Shown here: in pieces, positions 45,044 to 54,974 of the stretch
Layout: each line of letters begins with the position of its first letter
How positions within the stretch are numbered: the stretch's first letter is position 1
Assembly: GCF_002286965.1 (NCBI RefSeq)
Contig: NZ_NSKD01000004.1
Coordinates: 1-64,000 of the forward strand
DNA from: Halovibrio salipaludis
GTDB lineage: Bacteria; Pseudomonadota; Gammaproteobacteria; Pseudomonadales; Oleiphilaceae
Direction: 5' to 3'
Length of the DNA: 64,000 bases
Translations under genes and position numbers: made by a program
The notes under the pieces: generated by a model
The model's input: only the letters and a program-made list of their open reading frames with translations
Databases searched by the model: none
What the model was told of the DNA's origin: nothing

Positions 45044-46193
45044 GCTGAGCGGCCTCCTCGGTGGGCTCCAGCAGGAGCTGTTCGAACCGTTCCGCGAGTA
45101 CGGACCAGTCCAGTGTCTGCGCGTGCTCCCGGGCGTTCCCGCCAATCTGGCGTCGGAATCCGGGTCTGTCGGCGAGCTCGAGGGCGGCGGCGGTGAAGCT
45201 CTCAATGTCGCCGGGTGGCGCCTTCATGCCATGGACCCGGTGGCGGATGTGCTCGCGGGCGGCCGCCTGGTCAAATGCCACTACGGCCAGACCGGAGGCC
45301 AGTGCTTCCGTCACGACGTTGCCGAAGGTGTCTGATTCACTGGGAAACAGGAAGATATCCGCCGAGGCATAGTGGCGGGCCAGATCCACTCCGCGACGGG
45401 TACCCCGGAAGATGAACTCCGGGTGGGCCTGTTCCAGCGTCTGCCTCAGTGGCCCGTCACCGACCAGTACGAAGCGGGCGGACGGGTGACAGTCACGCAG
45501 GCGTTCAAAGGTGGTGACAGCCTGCATCAGGTTCTTTTCAGCCGCGAGGCGCCCTACATAGAGCACCACCGGCGCGTTGTCCGCGTTCCACTGTGCCCGC
45601 AGGACCCGGCTGCGCCGCCCGGGGTTGAAGAGCTGGCTGTCCACGCCACGGCTCCAGCAGTGGGTGGTGTGGATACCCCAGCCGGAGAGCTGGTCGCAGA
45701 TGCGGGTGGTGGGGGCCAGGGTAGCGCAGCTGCGGTTGTGGAAGGCAACGAGGTAGCGCCGGATCAGAGGTTCCAGGAAACCGGCACCATAGTAACTGCT
45801 GTACTGGTGGAAGTTGGTGTGGAAACCGGACAGACAGGGGAGGCCCAGTTCCCGCGCGGCGGCCACCGCGCTCCAGCCCAGCGGTCCCTGGGTGGCCACG
45901 TAGATCGCATCCGGCGGCTTCTGGCGCCAGAGCCTGTGGAGCCGTCGGCGTGCCCCCAGACCGAAGCGCAGTGTCGGGTAGCCGGGCAGGGGCAGGCCCC
46001 GCACACGCAGGGTGCGTTCCCCGAACAGCGGGTTGTGGCCGCCCGGGGGTTCGTCGCGCTGGTGGGGTCGGATGAGGGTCAGCCGGTGCCCGCGCCGTGC
46101 GAGTTCACGGCAGAGGTTGCCCAGGGTGCCCGCGACGCCGTTGATCTCGGGCGGGAAGGTCTCGGTAACCAGTGCGATGTGCTGTTCCTGCAT
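45003..46193 (-). CDS. Glycosyltransferase family 4 (GT-B)
   Basis: The 396-residue GT-B enzyme resembles the alpha-mannosyl or glucosyltransferases that act on diacylglycerol or phosphatidylinositol (MgtA/SqdX type). The N-terminal acceptor domain starts VTETFPPEINGVAGTLGNL; the donor domain has VLYVGRLAAEKNL and the EX7E-type ESDTFGNVVTEA. The overlapping PAP2 phosphatase gene suggests a shared glycolipid pathway: phosphatase makes diacylglycerol, transferase glycosylates it. That is inference. Confidence 0.88.
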   Translation of the reverse strand: MQEQHIALVTETFPPEINGVAGTLGNLCRELARRGHRLTLIRPHQRDEPPGGHNPLFGERTLRVRGLPLPGYPTLRFGLGARRRLHRLWRQKPPDAIYVATQGPLGWSAVAAARELGLPCLSGFHTNFHQYSSYYGAGFLEPLIRRYLVAFHNRSCATLAPTTRICDQLSGWGIHTTHCWSRGVDSQLFNPGRRSRVLRAQWNADNAPVVLYVGRLAAEKNLMQAVTTFERLRDCHPSARFVLVGDGPLRQTLEQAHPEFIFRGTRRGVDLARHYASADIFLFPSESDTFGNVVTEALASGLAVVAFDQAAAREHIRHRVHGMKAPPGDIESFTAAALELADRPGFRRQIGGNAREHAQTLDWSVLAERFEQLLLEPTEEAAQHDATPPVAGLHPY

Positions 46194-46290
46194 GCTTGAT
46201 TCTCCGGGGCTGGGCCGACAGGATCAGTCTCCCCCGGGGGCGTTACCGTTTTCTGACAATGGTGTGATGTTCTGATGACAGCGTGTGGCA

Positions 46291-46319
46291 TTGCGGTGAC
46301 CCGGGGATGGACTTAGCAT
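46291..46319 (+). promoter_or_regulatory. Predicted sigma70 promoter for tas
   Basis: TTGCGG (46291-46296), 17-bp spacer, TAGCAT (46314-46319), about 30 bases before the ATG at 46349. Confidence 0.35.
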
Positions 46320-46348
46320 GCGGGGACAACCAGCAGGAGGTGACGGTA

Positions 46349-47383
46349 ATGGAGAAGCGCCAGCTAGGCCGGACGGGCATCGAGGTGAGTGTGATCGGCC
46401 TCGGGACCATGACCTGGGGGGAACAGAACACCGAACAGGAGGCCTTTGAGCAGCTGGATTACGCGGTGGATCAGGGCATCAACCTGATTGATGCCGCCGA
46501 GATGTACCCGGTACCACCACGTGCCGAAACCCAGGGGCTGACCGAGACCTATCTGGGCAACTGGCTGAAAAACCGTGGAAAGCGGGATGACCTGGTGATC
46601 GCCACCAAGGTGACCGGGCGCAGTGATATGGACTACATCCGGGGTGGGCCACGTCTGACCCGGGAGCAGATCCACCAGGCGGTGAACGACAGCCTGAAGC
46701 GGCTCCGGACGGATTACATCGATCTCTACCAGGTGCACTGGCCCGAGCGTAAGGCCAACTTCTTCGGCAAGCTCGGTTATAACCCCGTGGACGACTCGGA
46801 TGCGGTGCCCATCGAGGAGACCCTGGAAGCCCTGAATGAGCTGGTGGAGGCCGGCAAGATCCGGCACATCGGGCTTTCCAACGAGACCGCCTGGGGCGCC
46901 ATGACCTGGCTGAAGGAAGCGGAGCGCCGGGGCTGGACGCGCCCGGTGAGCATCCAGAACCCTTACAGCCTGCTGAACCGCTCCTACGAGGTGGGCCTTG
47001 CCGAGGTCTCGCTGCGCGAGGACTGCGGGTTGCTGGCCTATTCGCCCCTGGCCTTCGGGGCCCTGAGCGGCAAGTACCTGGGCGGGCAGAAGCCGGCCGG
47101 GGCGCGGCTCACGGAGTTCTCGCGCTTTACCCGCTACACCTCGGAGCAGGCCCAGGAGGCGACCCAGGCGTACGTGAACCTGGCGGGCGAGCATGGGCTG
47201 TCTCCCGCGCAGATGGCGCTGGCATGGGTGAATTCCCGGTCCTTCCTGACCAGCAACCTGGTGGGGGCGACCACCATGGAGCAGCTTTCCGAGAACATCG
47301 GCAGTGCCAGCATCCAGCTCTCCGAAGAGCTGCTCGATCGGATCGAGGCGCTGCACCAGCGCTACACCTACCCCTGCCCGTGA
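46349..47383 (+). CDS. tas: Aldo/keto reductase, Tas family
   Basis: The 344-residue NADPH-dependent aldo/keto reductase closely follows E. coli Tas: LGLGTMTWGEQNTEQEAFEQ, AVDQGINLIDAAEMYPVPPR and TYLGNWL. The catalytic Tyr is in AEMYPVP and the His lies in YQVHWPER. AGGAGG at 46335-46340 fixes the start. Tas can restore growth of some tyrosine-requiring mutants, but its true substrate is unclear. The CoA-transferase-like gene begins 7 bp after it. Confidence 0.93.
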   Translation: MEKRQLGRTGIEVSVIGLGTMTWGEQNTEQEAFEQLDYAVDQGINLIDAAEMYPVPPRAETQGLTETYLGNWLKNRGKRDDLVIATKVTGRSDMDYIRGGPRLTREQIHQAVNDSLKRLRTDYIDLYQVHWPERKANFFGKLGYNPVDDSDAVPIEETLEALNELVEAGKIRHIGLSNETAWGAMTWLKEAERRGWTRPVSIQNPYSLLNRSYEVGLAEVSLREDCGLLAYSPLAFGALSGKYLGGQKPAGARLTEFSRFTRYTSEQAQEATQAYVNLAGEHGLSPAQMALAWVNSRSFLTSNLVGATTMEQLSENIGSASIQLSEELLDRIEALHQRYTYPCP

Positions 47384-47390
47384 GCTGCCC

Positions 47391-49583
47391 ATGACTGAGG
47401 AACGCACAGGCGCCCATTTCCGTCAGGCGGAACGGTGTGCCGAGGAGTTGATCCGCCGCCTGGACGGCGATGTCCGGATTGCCCTGCCATTGGGGTTGGG
47501 CAAGCCGGTGCATCTGATCAACGCCCTCTACCGGCGTGCCTGTGAGGATCCGAAGATCCGGCTGCACATCATGACGGCGCTGTCGCTGGAGAAGCCGGGG
47601 GGCGGGAACTCTCTGCAGAAACGCCTGATGGAGCCGTTCGTGGAACGGGTCTTTGAGGGCGTGCCGGAGCTGGCGTACGCCCAGGCGGTGAGCCGGGGCG
47701 AGCTGCCGGACAATGTCACCGTCACCGAGTTTTTCTTCAAGGCGGGCAGCCGCCTGGGTAATCCGGACCAGCAGCAGCGCGTGGTGCTGACCAACTACAC
47801 CCATGTGGTGCGCGATCTCCTGGCGCTCGGGGTCAATGCGGTGGGGCAGATGCTGGCGCCGGACGACGAGGGCCACCAGGTGAGCCTGAGCTGCAATCCG
47901 GACCTTACCCTCGACATCCTGCCGGAACTGCGGAAGCAGCGTGAATCCGGCCAGGCCGTGGTGATCGCCGGGGAGCTCAACCCGGAGCTGCCATGGTTCG
48001 GCAATGACGCCGCGCTGGACCGCGACACCTTTGACCTCGTTCTCGAACCCCACAACCAGCCCATGCGCCTGTTTCCGGTGCCGGATCTGCCGGTGGAGCC
48101 GGCGGATTACCTGATCGGGTTCTACGCCGCCAACCTGGTCCGTGACGGCGGCACCCTGCAGGTGGGTATCGGCGCCCTGGGCTCGGCGGTGGTGTACAAC
48201 ATCCTCTTCCGGCACCGGGACAACGGGCTGTTCAATGAGCTTTCCCGGCGCCTGGATGCTCATTCACGCTTTCCGGAACTGGCGGCGATTGGCGGCAGTG
48301 GGCGTTTCGAGGAAGGCCTCTACGGCTGCAGCGAAATGATGGTGGAGGGGTTTCTGCACCTCTACCAGGCGGGCATCCTCAAGCGTCAGGTGGTGGCCGA
48401 CCGGGCCCTGCAGCAGCTTCTGGATGACGGCGTCATTCCGGATCCGCTTGATATCTCCGCGCTGGACCGGCTGTGCGAGGCGGGCTGTATCGAGACCGTC
48501 CTGAAGGCGCGGGACGTGCAGTGGCTGGTGCGCTTCGGTTTCCTTGATGACGCATGCGAGCTCAAGGGCGGGCGCCTGGCCCTGGGCGACGAGGCGGTGC
48601 GCCCGGACCTGGGTGATGAAAAGGCGCGCGCGTTGATTGAACAGTATGCCCTGAAGGAACAGCTTGACGGCGGCGTGGTCATGCATGGTGGCTTCTTCCT
48701 GGGGCCGGAACGCTTCTACCAGGGGCTGCGGGAGCTGGATGACGCGCAGCGGGCCCGCTTTGACATGACCAGCGTTGGGTTCGTGAACCATCTCTACGAC
48801 CATCCGCTGGGCGATCAGGCACTGAAGACCGCCCAGCGCCGCCGCAGCCGTTTCATCAACTCGGTCATGATGCAGACCCTGAACGGGGCCGCCGTATCCG
48901 ATGGGCTCGAGGATGGCCGTGTGGTCAGTGGTGTGGGCGGTCAGTACAACTTCGTGGCCATGGCCCATGAGCTGCCCGAGGGGCGTTCCATACTGACGCT
49001 TCGGGCAACGCGCATCAGCGCCGGCCGGCCGGAGTCCAACATCCGCTTCAGCTATGGTCACTGCACCATACCGCGCCATCTGCGGGATATTGTGGTGACC
49101 GAATACGGCGTGGCCGATGTGCGTGGGCAGCCCGATGTGGAGGTCTACAAGCGGCTGATCTGCATCGCGGATTCACGCTTCCAGAACGAGCTCATGCGGG
49201 AGGCGAAGAAAGCCGGCAAGATCCCGAAGGACTGGAAAGTCCCGCGGGCACACCGCAACAATTACCCGCAGCGCATTGCGGAAGCCATGGCGCCGCTGCG
49301 GGATCATCACCAGCTGTTCCCGGCGTTCCCCTTCGGTACGGACTTCACTGAGGTGGAGCAGGGACTGGTCCAGGCCCTCCAGTGGCTGCGCGATGCGACC
49401 GGCTCAAGACGTGGTCTGCTGGCAGTACTCTGGCGCGCCCTGCGCCAGTCCGCTCCCGGGGCGGCGGAAAGGCCGGCGCTGGAACGCATGGGGCTGACGC
49501 AGCCCGGCGGATGGCGTGAACGGCTGGAACAGCGGCTTGTCATACATGCACTGCGGGTCACTGGGGTGACCCGTACACAATGA
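47391..49583 (+). CDS. Acetyl-CoA hydrolase/transferase family protein
   Basis: The 730-residue cytosolic protein is a long member of the acetyl-CoA hydrolase/CoA-transferase family. The C-terminal catalytic half carries GVGGQYNFVAMAHELPEGRSILTLRATR. The N-terminal half has LPLGLGKPVHLINALYRRA, typical of the first domain. Standard enzymes are 430-640 residues, so this is the long type with ~200 extra residues between domains and at the C terminus. Acceptor acid unknown. The start at 47391 avoids overlap with tas; the ribosome site is weak. Confidence 0.85.
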   Translation: MTEERTGAHFRQAERCAEELIRRLDGDVRIALPLGLGKPVHLINALYRRACEDPKIRLHIMTALSLEKPGGGNSLQKRLMEPFVERVFEGVPELAYAQAVSRGELPDNVTVTEFFFKAGSRLGNPDQQQRVVLTNYTHVVRDLLALGVNAVGQMLAPDDEGHQVSLSCNPDLTLDILPELRKQRESGQAVVIAGELNPELPWFGNDAALDRDTFDLVLEPHNQPMRLFPVPDLPVEPADYLIGFYAANLVRDGGTLQVGIGALGSAVVYNILFRHRDNGLFNELSRRLDAHSRFPELAAIGGSGRFEEGLYGCSEMMVEGFLHLYQAGILKRQVVADRALQQLLDDGVIPDPLDISALDRLCEAGCIETVLKARDVQWLVRFGFLDDACELKGGRLALGDEAVRPDLGDEKARALIEQYALKEQLDGGVVMHGGFFLGPERFYQGLRELDDAQRARFDMTSVGFVNHLYDHPLGDQALKTAQRRRSRFINSVMMQTLNGAAVSDGLEDGRVVSGVGGQYNFVAMAHELPEGRSILTLRATRISAGRPESNIRFSYGHCTIPRHLRDIVVTEYGVADVRGQPDVEVYKRLICIADSRFQNELMREAKKAGKIPKDWKVPRAHRNNYPQRIAEAMAPLRDHHQLFPAFPFGTDFTEVEQGLVQALQWLRDATGSRRGLLAVLWRALRQSAPGAAERPALERMGLTQPGGWRERLEQRLVIHALRVTGVTRTQ

Positions 49584-49609
49584 TCCAAACAGGGGTAAAG
49601 CACGACAGC

Positions 49610-50068
49610 ATGGCGGAACAACGGGTTTATCGACTGGGGTATCAGCTGAAGAATCGTGAAGGCGAGGTTGTGGACAGTTCCGTGGGAGCGGAACCGCTGC
49701 ACTTTGTCAGTGGCTGCGGGCAGATGATCGAGGGCATTGAGCGCGCCGTGGAGGGGCGTGAGGTGGGCGAGTGCCTGGAAGTGACCATTCCACCGGCGCT
49801 GGCCTATGGTGAACACCAGCCCGAGAAGGTGCGGAAGATGCCGCGCAGCATGTTCCAGGGCGTTGAAAAGCTCGAAGAGGGCATGAAGTTCCAGACGGAT
49901 TCCGGCGACGAGGCCCAGGTGGTGAAAGTGGTGGGCTTTGAGGACGAGCAGGTGCTGGTGGATGCCAATCACCCCCTGGCTGGAATCACCCTCTATTTCG
50001 ATCTGGAAATACTGGAAGCCCGGGATGCCACCCCGGAGGAAATCGAGGCTGGAGAGCCGCTGGCCTGA
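49610..50068 (+). CDS. FKBP-type peptidyl-prolyl isomerase (SlyD-like)
   Basis: The 152-residue protein has a split FKBP domain with an inserted flap (YRLGYQLKNREGEVVDSS, CGQMIEGIERAVEG, PPALAYGEHQPEKVRKMPRSMF) as in SlyD, but no His/Cys-rich metal-binding tail, so a nickel role is unlikely. It should act as isomerase and holdase chaperone in the cytosol. ATG 49610 is chosen; ATG 49580, which overlaps the stop of the previous gene, is an alternative. Confidence 0.88.
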   Translation: MAEQRVYRLGYQLKNREGEVVDSSVGAEPLHFVSGCGQMIEGIERAVEGREVGECLEVTIPPALAYGEHQPEKVRKMPRSMFQGVEKLEEGMKFQTDSGDEAQVVKVVGFEDEQVLVDANHPLAGITLYFDLEILEARDATPEEIEAGEPLA

Positions 50069-50098
50069 AGTCAGCGCTGACATGCAAACTCGCATTCA

Positions 50099-50121
50099 GT
50101 GTGTATACTTGTGTTACACAA
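50099..50121. promoter_or_regulatory. Promoter and palindrome region of the rstA-like gene
   Basis: TTGTG-TTA-CACAA at 50109-50121 is a near-perfect palindrome, overlapping GTGTA-N9-TACAC. A TATACT at 50104-50109 could be the -10. GTTACA at 50113-50118 equals the right half of the E. coli RstA box (TACATNTNGTTACA), while the left half matches poorly. It lies about 55 bases before the regulator gene, so autoregulation is plausible. Confidence 0.4.
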
Positions 50122-50173
50122 TGTTTGATGTACGACCCGGCGCCTGCGCCTCAATCCCGCGACAGGACTGACA

Positions 50174-50944
50174 ATGGAAACAACAACTAACGAGACGGAT
50201 GCCGTGGAACAGACCAGTGAAGCCTCCCGGGTTCTCATCGTTGAGGACGATGAGCGGCTGGCGGAGCTGACCCGGGATTTTCTGGAGAAGAACGGGCTGG
50301 TGGTGTCGCTGGAAACCAACGGCGCCCACGCGGTCGAGCGGATACGGGATGAAACCCCGGATCTGGTGGTTCTCGACCTGATGCTCCCGGGGGAGGATGG
50401 CCTGGCCATCTGCCGCCGTGTTCGCCCGTTCTACAACGGGCCCATACTGATGCTGACCGCCCGCACGGATGACCTGGATCAGGTTCTGGGGCTGGAGATG
50501 GGGGCGGATGACTACATGTCCAAACCCGTGCGTCCCCGGGTCCTGCTGGCCCGGATCCGGGCGCTGCTGCGCCGCATCAGTGAGCCGTCCGCCCAGGCCG
50601 GTGGTGGCTCGGCCCAGTCAGGGGCTGACAGTGCGCCGGAGCGGCTGGTCTTCAACAACCTGGTTGTGGATCATTCCATGCGTGAGGCCTGGCTGGACGA
50701 TGAGAGCATCGACCTGACCAGCGCCGAGTTCGACCTGCTCTGGCTGCTGGCCAGCAGCGCGGGGCGCGTGCTCAGCCGTGAGGAGATCTTCACCTCCCTG
50801 CGCGGCATTGAGTATGACGGCCAGGACCGTTCCATTGACGTACGGGTATCGCGCATCCGGCCCAAGATCGGTGACGATCCGGTGCACCCGCGCCGCATCA
50901 AGACGGTGCGCAGCAAGGGGTACCTGTTCGTTCGCGACGTCTAG
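50174..50944 (+). CDS. rstA: OmpR-family response regulator (RstA-like)
   Basis: The 256-residue regulator has a receiver domain (~20-130) with acidic pocket EDD, phosphoacceptor Asp ~68 in VVLDLMLPGEDG and Lys in MSKPVRP, then a winged-helix DNA-binding domain (~160-255; LTSAEFDLLWLLASSAGRVLSREEIFTSLRG, RRIKTVRSKGYLFV). A Ser/Ala/Gly linker joins them. The cognate kinase gene is 6 bp downstream. Similarity of the pair is to RstA/RstB, but the symbol is tentative. Confidence 0.88.
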   Translation: METTTNETDAVEQTSEASRVLIVEDDERLAELTRDFLEKNGLVVSLETNGAHAVERIRDETPDLVVLDLMLPGEDGLAICRRVRPFYNGPILMLTARTDDLDQVLGLEMGADDYMSKPVRPRVLLARIRALLRRISEPSAQAGGGSAQSGADSAPERLVFNNLVVDHSMREAWLDDESIDLTSAEFDLLWLLASSAGRVLSREEIFTSLRGIEYDGQDRSIDVRVSRIRPKIGDDPVHPRRIKTVRSKGYLFVRDV

Positions 50945-50950
50945 GCATCA

Positions 50951-52543
50951 ATGTCTCTGGGGCGCTACTACCTCCGCGTCTACGGTGCCCTGATCCTGGT
51001 GGCGCTCGGCGTCACCCTGGTGGGGGCCGCACTGGTGGTGACCATCAACGGTGTGCGGGAACAGGCGTTTCTCGAACACCATCCCCGGCCGGTTCTGGAC
51101 TGGCTCGCCCAGCATCCCCGCTCGGTTGATCCCGTTAACGCCAGAGTGGACTCTTCCCGGTTGCGCCTGCTGCCCAGGCAGGCGGTCTCCCTGAACGACG
51201 TGGCGCGTGAGCGCCTTGAGTACGGCCAGGTGCTGGCCCAGCGCCGGGGCGATGCGGTCTATTTCTACCGTCTGGCGCCAGATGCTGGAGTACTGGAGCT
51301 GCGCGCCGAGGACCCGTACCGGCATGTGGCGGAACTGGCGGCCAGAACCCTGGTGCATGTAGCGGAGCGCTCACGCGGTTCGGACCCGGCGGCGATGGGT
51401 GCCGCTCTGGGTGTGCACGCAACCCCGCTGGAGACCCCTGAGCAGCTGCCGGGACCGGCCGCACTGGGCCGGATTGCCAATGGCGGCATTGTCTACCACC
51501 AGCCCAGCCCCCGTGAGCCCGCCCACAGCTATGCCGCGCTGGGTGACGGCACCCTGGTCTCTATCGCCCATCCGTCACCCTTCCGTTACTGGTCCTGGCC
51601 GCTGGCACTGGTGCTGGCAGGGCTGGTGGCCGCGGTTCTGGGGGCGGTGGTCTACTACCTCCTGGCGGGCCTGCACCGGCGTCTGCGTGGCATTGAGGGG
51701 GCGGTGTCGCGTATCGCCCGTGGTGAGCTTGATGCCCGCGTTAGTGAGGAAGGCGATTACATGGGCAGGCGGCTGGCGGGCGCCTTCAACCGCATGGCGG
51801 AGCATATCCAGCGGCTGGTCAGTGTCCAGAGTGAAATGATCCATGGCGTCTCCCATGAACTGCGCACGCCCGTGGCCCGGATCCGCTTCGGGGTCCAGAT
51901 GATCGAGGACTGTGAGGACCCTGAGATGCTGCGCTCCCAGCTGGGTGCCATAGACGGCGATATCCAGGAGCTGGACGAGCTCATAGACGAGATCCTGACC
52001 TATGCCCGCCTGGAGCAGGGCGGTCCCATCATGGCGGTGCAGCGCCTTGATATTGCCGATATCGTGGATCAGGTGATCGAGGAACAGCAGAGCATCCACC
52101 CGGAGCTGCGCGTCGAATCCGATATTCCGGAGGATTCGCGGACCCACGCGGAGGCGGATGCGGAACCCCGCTACATACACAGGGCCATCCAGAACCTGGT
52201 GGGCAATGCCGCCCGCTACGCCAGTGAGCGGGTTCTGGTGGCCTGCCATTTCGATGACCAGACCATGCGTATTGATGTCCAGGATGACGGCAAGGGCATT
52301 CCCGAGGAGGACTGGGACAAGGTGTTCACCGCCTTTGCCCGGCTGGATGACAGTCGCACGCGCAGCTCCGGCGGTTATGGCCTGGGCCTGTCCATTGTCC
52401 GGCGCATCCTGTACTGGCACGGTGGCCAGGCGTTCGTGGGGCGTTCGGAGACCCTGGGCGGGGCCTGCTTCACGCTGGTCTGGCCCCGTCATCAGCCCCG
52501 GGATCAGCATGAGGGCAGCGCGCGCACGGAGGATCCGTCATGA
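50951..52543 (+). CDS. rstB: Sensor histidine kinase (RstB-like)
   Basis: The 530-residue kinase has an N-terminal membrane helix (~10-32), a ~185-residue periplasmic sensor, a second helix (~218-240; [21 protein letters not shown]), HAMP, the phosphoacceptor His ~302 in [13 protein letters not shown], and a HATPase with N-box [10 protein letters not shown] and G-boxes DDGKGIP and [10 protein letters not shown]. It is about 100 residues longer than E. coli RstB, in the sensor. It overlaps glpK by ATGA, an uncommon partner. Confidence 0.9.
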   Translation: MSLGRYYLRVYGALILVALGVTLVGAALVVTINGVREQAFLEHHPRPVLDWLAQHPRSVDPVNARVDSSRLRLLPRQAVSLNDVARERLEYGQVLAQRRGDAVYFYRLAPDAGVLELRAEDPYRHVAELAARTLVHVAERSRGSDPAAMGAALGVHATPLETPEQLPGPAALGRIANGGIVYHQPSPREPAHSYAALGDGTLVSIAHPSPFRYWSWPLALVLAGLVAAVLGAVVYYLLAGLHRRLRGIEGAVSRIARGELDARVSEEGDYMGRRLAGAFNRMAEHIQRLVSVQSEMIHGVSHELRTPVARIRFGVQMIEDCEDPEMLRSQLGAIDGDIQELDELIDEILTYARLEQGGPIMAVQRLDIADIVDQVIEEQQSIHPELRVESDIPEDSRTHAEADAEPRYIHRAIQNLVGNAARYASERVLVACHFDDQTMRIDVQDDGKGIPEEDWDKVFTAFARLDDSRTRSSGGYGLGLSIVRRILYWHGGQAFVGRSETLGGACFTLVWPRHQPRDQHEGSARTEDPS

Positions 52544-54021
52544 CCCGAATACTTGCCATTGACCAGGGCACCACCAGCTCCCGGGCCATCCTGTTCGATG
52601 AGGATGGTCAGCCCCGCCAGATCGCCCAGCATGAATTCCAGCAGTTCTATCCTGGAGACGGCTGGGTGGAGCATGATCCGATGGAGATCTGGAATACCAC
52701 CCACAGGGCCTGCCTGGAAGTGCTGCAGCAGGAGGGCATTACGGCCCGTGAGGTCGCCGGCATCGGCATCACCAACCAGCGCGAGACCACCATTGTCTGG
52801 GACAGGGCCACAGGCGAGCCCATCCATCGCGCCATTGTCTGGCAGGACCGTCGCACCACGCCCCAGTGCGAGACCCTCAAACGCCAGGGCTGGGAGTCCA
52901 CGCTGGTGGAGCGGACCGGTCTTCTGATGGATCCCTATTTCTCGGCCACCAAGCTGGGCTGGATCCTGGACCATGTGGAGGGGGCGCGGACGCGGGCTGA
53001 ACGCGGTGAACTGGCGTTCGGCACCATCGATACCTGGGTCCTCTGGAAGCTGACCAATGGCCGCGTGCACGCCACCGATGCCACCAACGCCTCGCGTACG
53101 GCCCTCTTCAATATCCATGAACAGCGGTGGGATGACGAATTGCTGTCGCTGTTCCGTATTCCTGCCGCGCTGCTGCCGGAGGTGCAGGACAGCGCCTCGG
53201 ACTTCGGACGCACGGATCCGTCGGTGCTGGGCGAGGCGGTGACAGTGGGTGGCATCGCCGGGGACCAGCAGGCTTCACTCTTCGGCCAGACGTGTTTTGA
53301 GCGCGGTATGGCGAAGAGCACCTACGGCACCGGCTGTTTCCTGATGCTCAATACCGGCAGCGAGGCGATTCGTTCCGAGAACCGGCTTCTGACCACCGTT
53401 GGCTACCGGCTGGAAGGGCAGACCACCTATGCCATGGAAGGCAGTATCTTCGTGGCCGGTGCGGCCATCCAGTGGCTGCGGGATGGCATCAGGCTGATCC
53501 AGAGCGCGGACGAGTGTGAACCCATGGCGGAATCCGTGGGCGTGGAGAACCCGGTCTACCTGGTGCCCGCCTTCACCGGGCTGGGCGCGCCCTACTGGGA
53601 TCCCCACGCCCGCGGCGCCATTCTGGGGCTGACCCGGGATACGGGCATCGAGGACATCGTGACCGCCGGCCTGCAGTCGGTGTGCTACCAGACGAAGGAC
53701 CTGGTCCGGGCCATCCAGAACGACGGCGCGCCGCTTGAGGAGCTGCGTGTGGACGGTGGCATGGTGGTTAACAACTGGCTGATGCAGTTCCTGGCGGATA
53801 TCCTCAACGTGGCCGTGGACCGGCCCGCGATCACCGAGACCACGGCCCTGGGCGCGGCCTGCCTGGCGGGGCTGCAGACCGGTGTTTACGATGGCCTGGA
53901 CCGCATCCGGGAGCGCTGGCACGTGGACCGCCGGTTCGAGCCGGCCATGGCCCCGGCGGTGCGTGAGCGCGCCTACCAGGGTTGGCTGGATGCGGTGGAG
54001 AAGGTGACGCGCTCGCGCTGA
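52540..54021 (+). CDS. glpK: Glycerol kinase
   Basis: The 493-residue FGGY-family kinase converts glycerol to glycerol 3-phosphate. Seen are [66 protein letters not shown] and the C-terminal [21 protein letters not shown]. Length is typical (~500). No glpF, glpD or glpR is nearby; instead it is coupled to a two-component system. Convergent with argF, 5 bp apart. Confidence 0.96.
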   Translation: MTRILAIDQGTTSSRAILFDEDGQPRQIAQHEFQQFYPGDGWVEHDPMEIWNTTHRACLEVLQQEGITAREVAGIGITNQRETTIVWDRATGEPIHRAIVWQDRRTTPQCETLKRQGWESTLVERTGLLMDPYFSATKLGWILDHVEGARTRAERGELAFGTIDTWVLWKLTNGRVHATDATNASRTALFNIHEQRWDDELLSLFRIPAALLPEVQDSASDFGRTDPSVLGEAVTVGGIAGDQQASLFGQTCFERGMAKSTYGTGCFLMLNTGSEAIRSENRLLTTVGYRLEGQTTYAMEGSIFVAGAAIQWLRDGIRLIQSADECEPMAESVGVENPVYLVPAFTGLGAPYWDPHARGAILGLTRDTGIEDIVTAGLQSVCYQTKDLVRAIQNDGAPLEELRVDGGMVVNNWLMQFLADILNVAVDRPAITETTALGAACLAGLQTGVYDGLDRIRERWHVDRRFEPAMAPAVRERAYQGWLDAVEKVTRSR

Positions 54022-54026
54022 GTGGC

Positions 54027-54947
54027 TCAGTCGAGCCGGTCGAAGCCGAGGATCAGGCCCTCAAGCAGTGCCTTCTGGGCATGCAGCCGGTTTTCCGCCT
54101 CGTCCCAGACTACGCTGCTGCGGTGCTCCAGCATGTGTTCCGAGATCTCCTCGCCACGGTGGGCCGGCAGGCAGTGCATGAAGAGAGCATCCCGGTCGGC
54201 GTGCGCCATCAGCTCCGGTGACACCTGGTAGCGGCTGAAGTCCCTGATACGTTTCTGCTGTTCCTCTTCCTGGCCCATGGAGGCCCAGACGTCGGTCACC
54301 ACCAGGTTGGCATCGCGTACGGCCTCTCCCGGATCATTCACGATCCGCACCCGGTCCTGGTTGGCTGCCACCAGTGCGCTGTTGGGCTCATAGCCCTCCG
54401 GGCAGGCCACCACCAGCTCGAAATCGAACTGCAGTGCCGCGTTGATGTAGGAGTTGCACATGTTGTTGCCATCGCCTACCCAGACGACTTTTGCGCCCTG
54501 GATGGAGCCCCGGTGCTCGCGCCATGTCTGCATGTCCGCCAGGAGCTGACAGGGATGGAAATCGTCGGTCAGCGCGTTGATGACCGGCGTACGGGAGAAG
54601 GTGGCAAAGCGCTCGAGCGTCTCGTGACTGAAGGTGCGGATCATGACCGCATCCACCATGCGTGATATGACACGGGCGCTGTCCTCCACGGGCTCACCGC
54701 GGCCCAGCTGGGTATCCCGGGGCGAGAGGAAGATGGAACCTCCGCCGAGCTGGGTCATGCCCGCTTCGAAGGAGACACGGGTGCGGGTGGAGGATTTCTC
54801 GAAAATCATCCCCAGGCTGCGGTTGTGCAGTGTGTCCCGGTGGATGCCCTGGTCACGCTCCCGGCGCAGGGCCGAGGCGTGATCCAGTACACGAGTCAGT
54901 TCATCGTTGTCCAGATCCAGCAGAGTCAGGAAGTGTCGGACGGTCAT
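54027..54947 (-). CDS. argF: Ornithine carbamoyltransferase
   Basis: The 306-residue enzyme makes citrulline from ornithine and carbamoyl phosphate. Carbamoyl-phosphate motif [17 protein letters not shown], ornithine-binding [11 protein letters not shown] and DFHPCQ are present. It lies 27 bp after argD on the same strand with AAGGGAAA before its ATG, so argD and argF form an operon. Confidence 0.96.
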   Translation of the reverse strand: MTVRHFLTLLDLDNDELTRVLDHASALRRERDQGIHRDTLHNRSLGMIFEKSSTRTRVSFEAGMTQLGGGSIFLSPRDTQLGRGEPVEDSARVISRMVDAVMIRTFSHETLERFATFSRTPVINALTDDFHPCQLLADMQTWREHRGSIQGAKVVWVGDGNNMCNSYINAALQFDFELVVACPEGYEPNSALVAANQDRVRIVNDPGEAVRDANLVVTDVWASMGQEEEQQKRIRDFSRYQVSPELMAHADRDALFMHCLPAHRGEEISEHMLEHRSSVVWDEAENRLHAQKALLEGLILGFDRLD

Positions 54948-54974
54948 GCTGTTTTCCCTTTATAGCAGGCAGCG

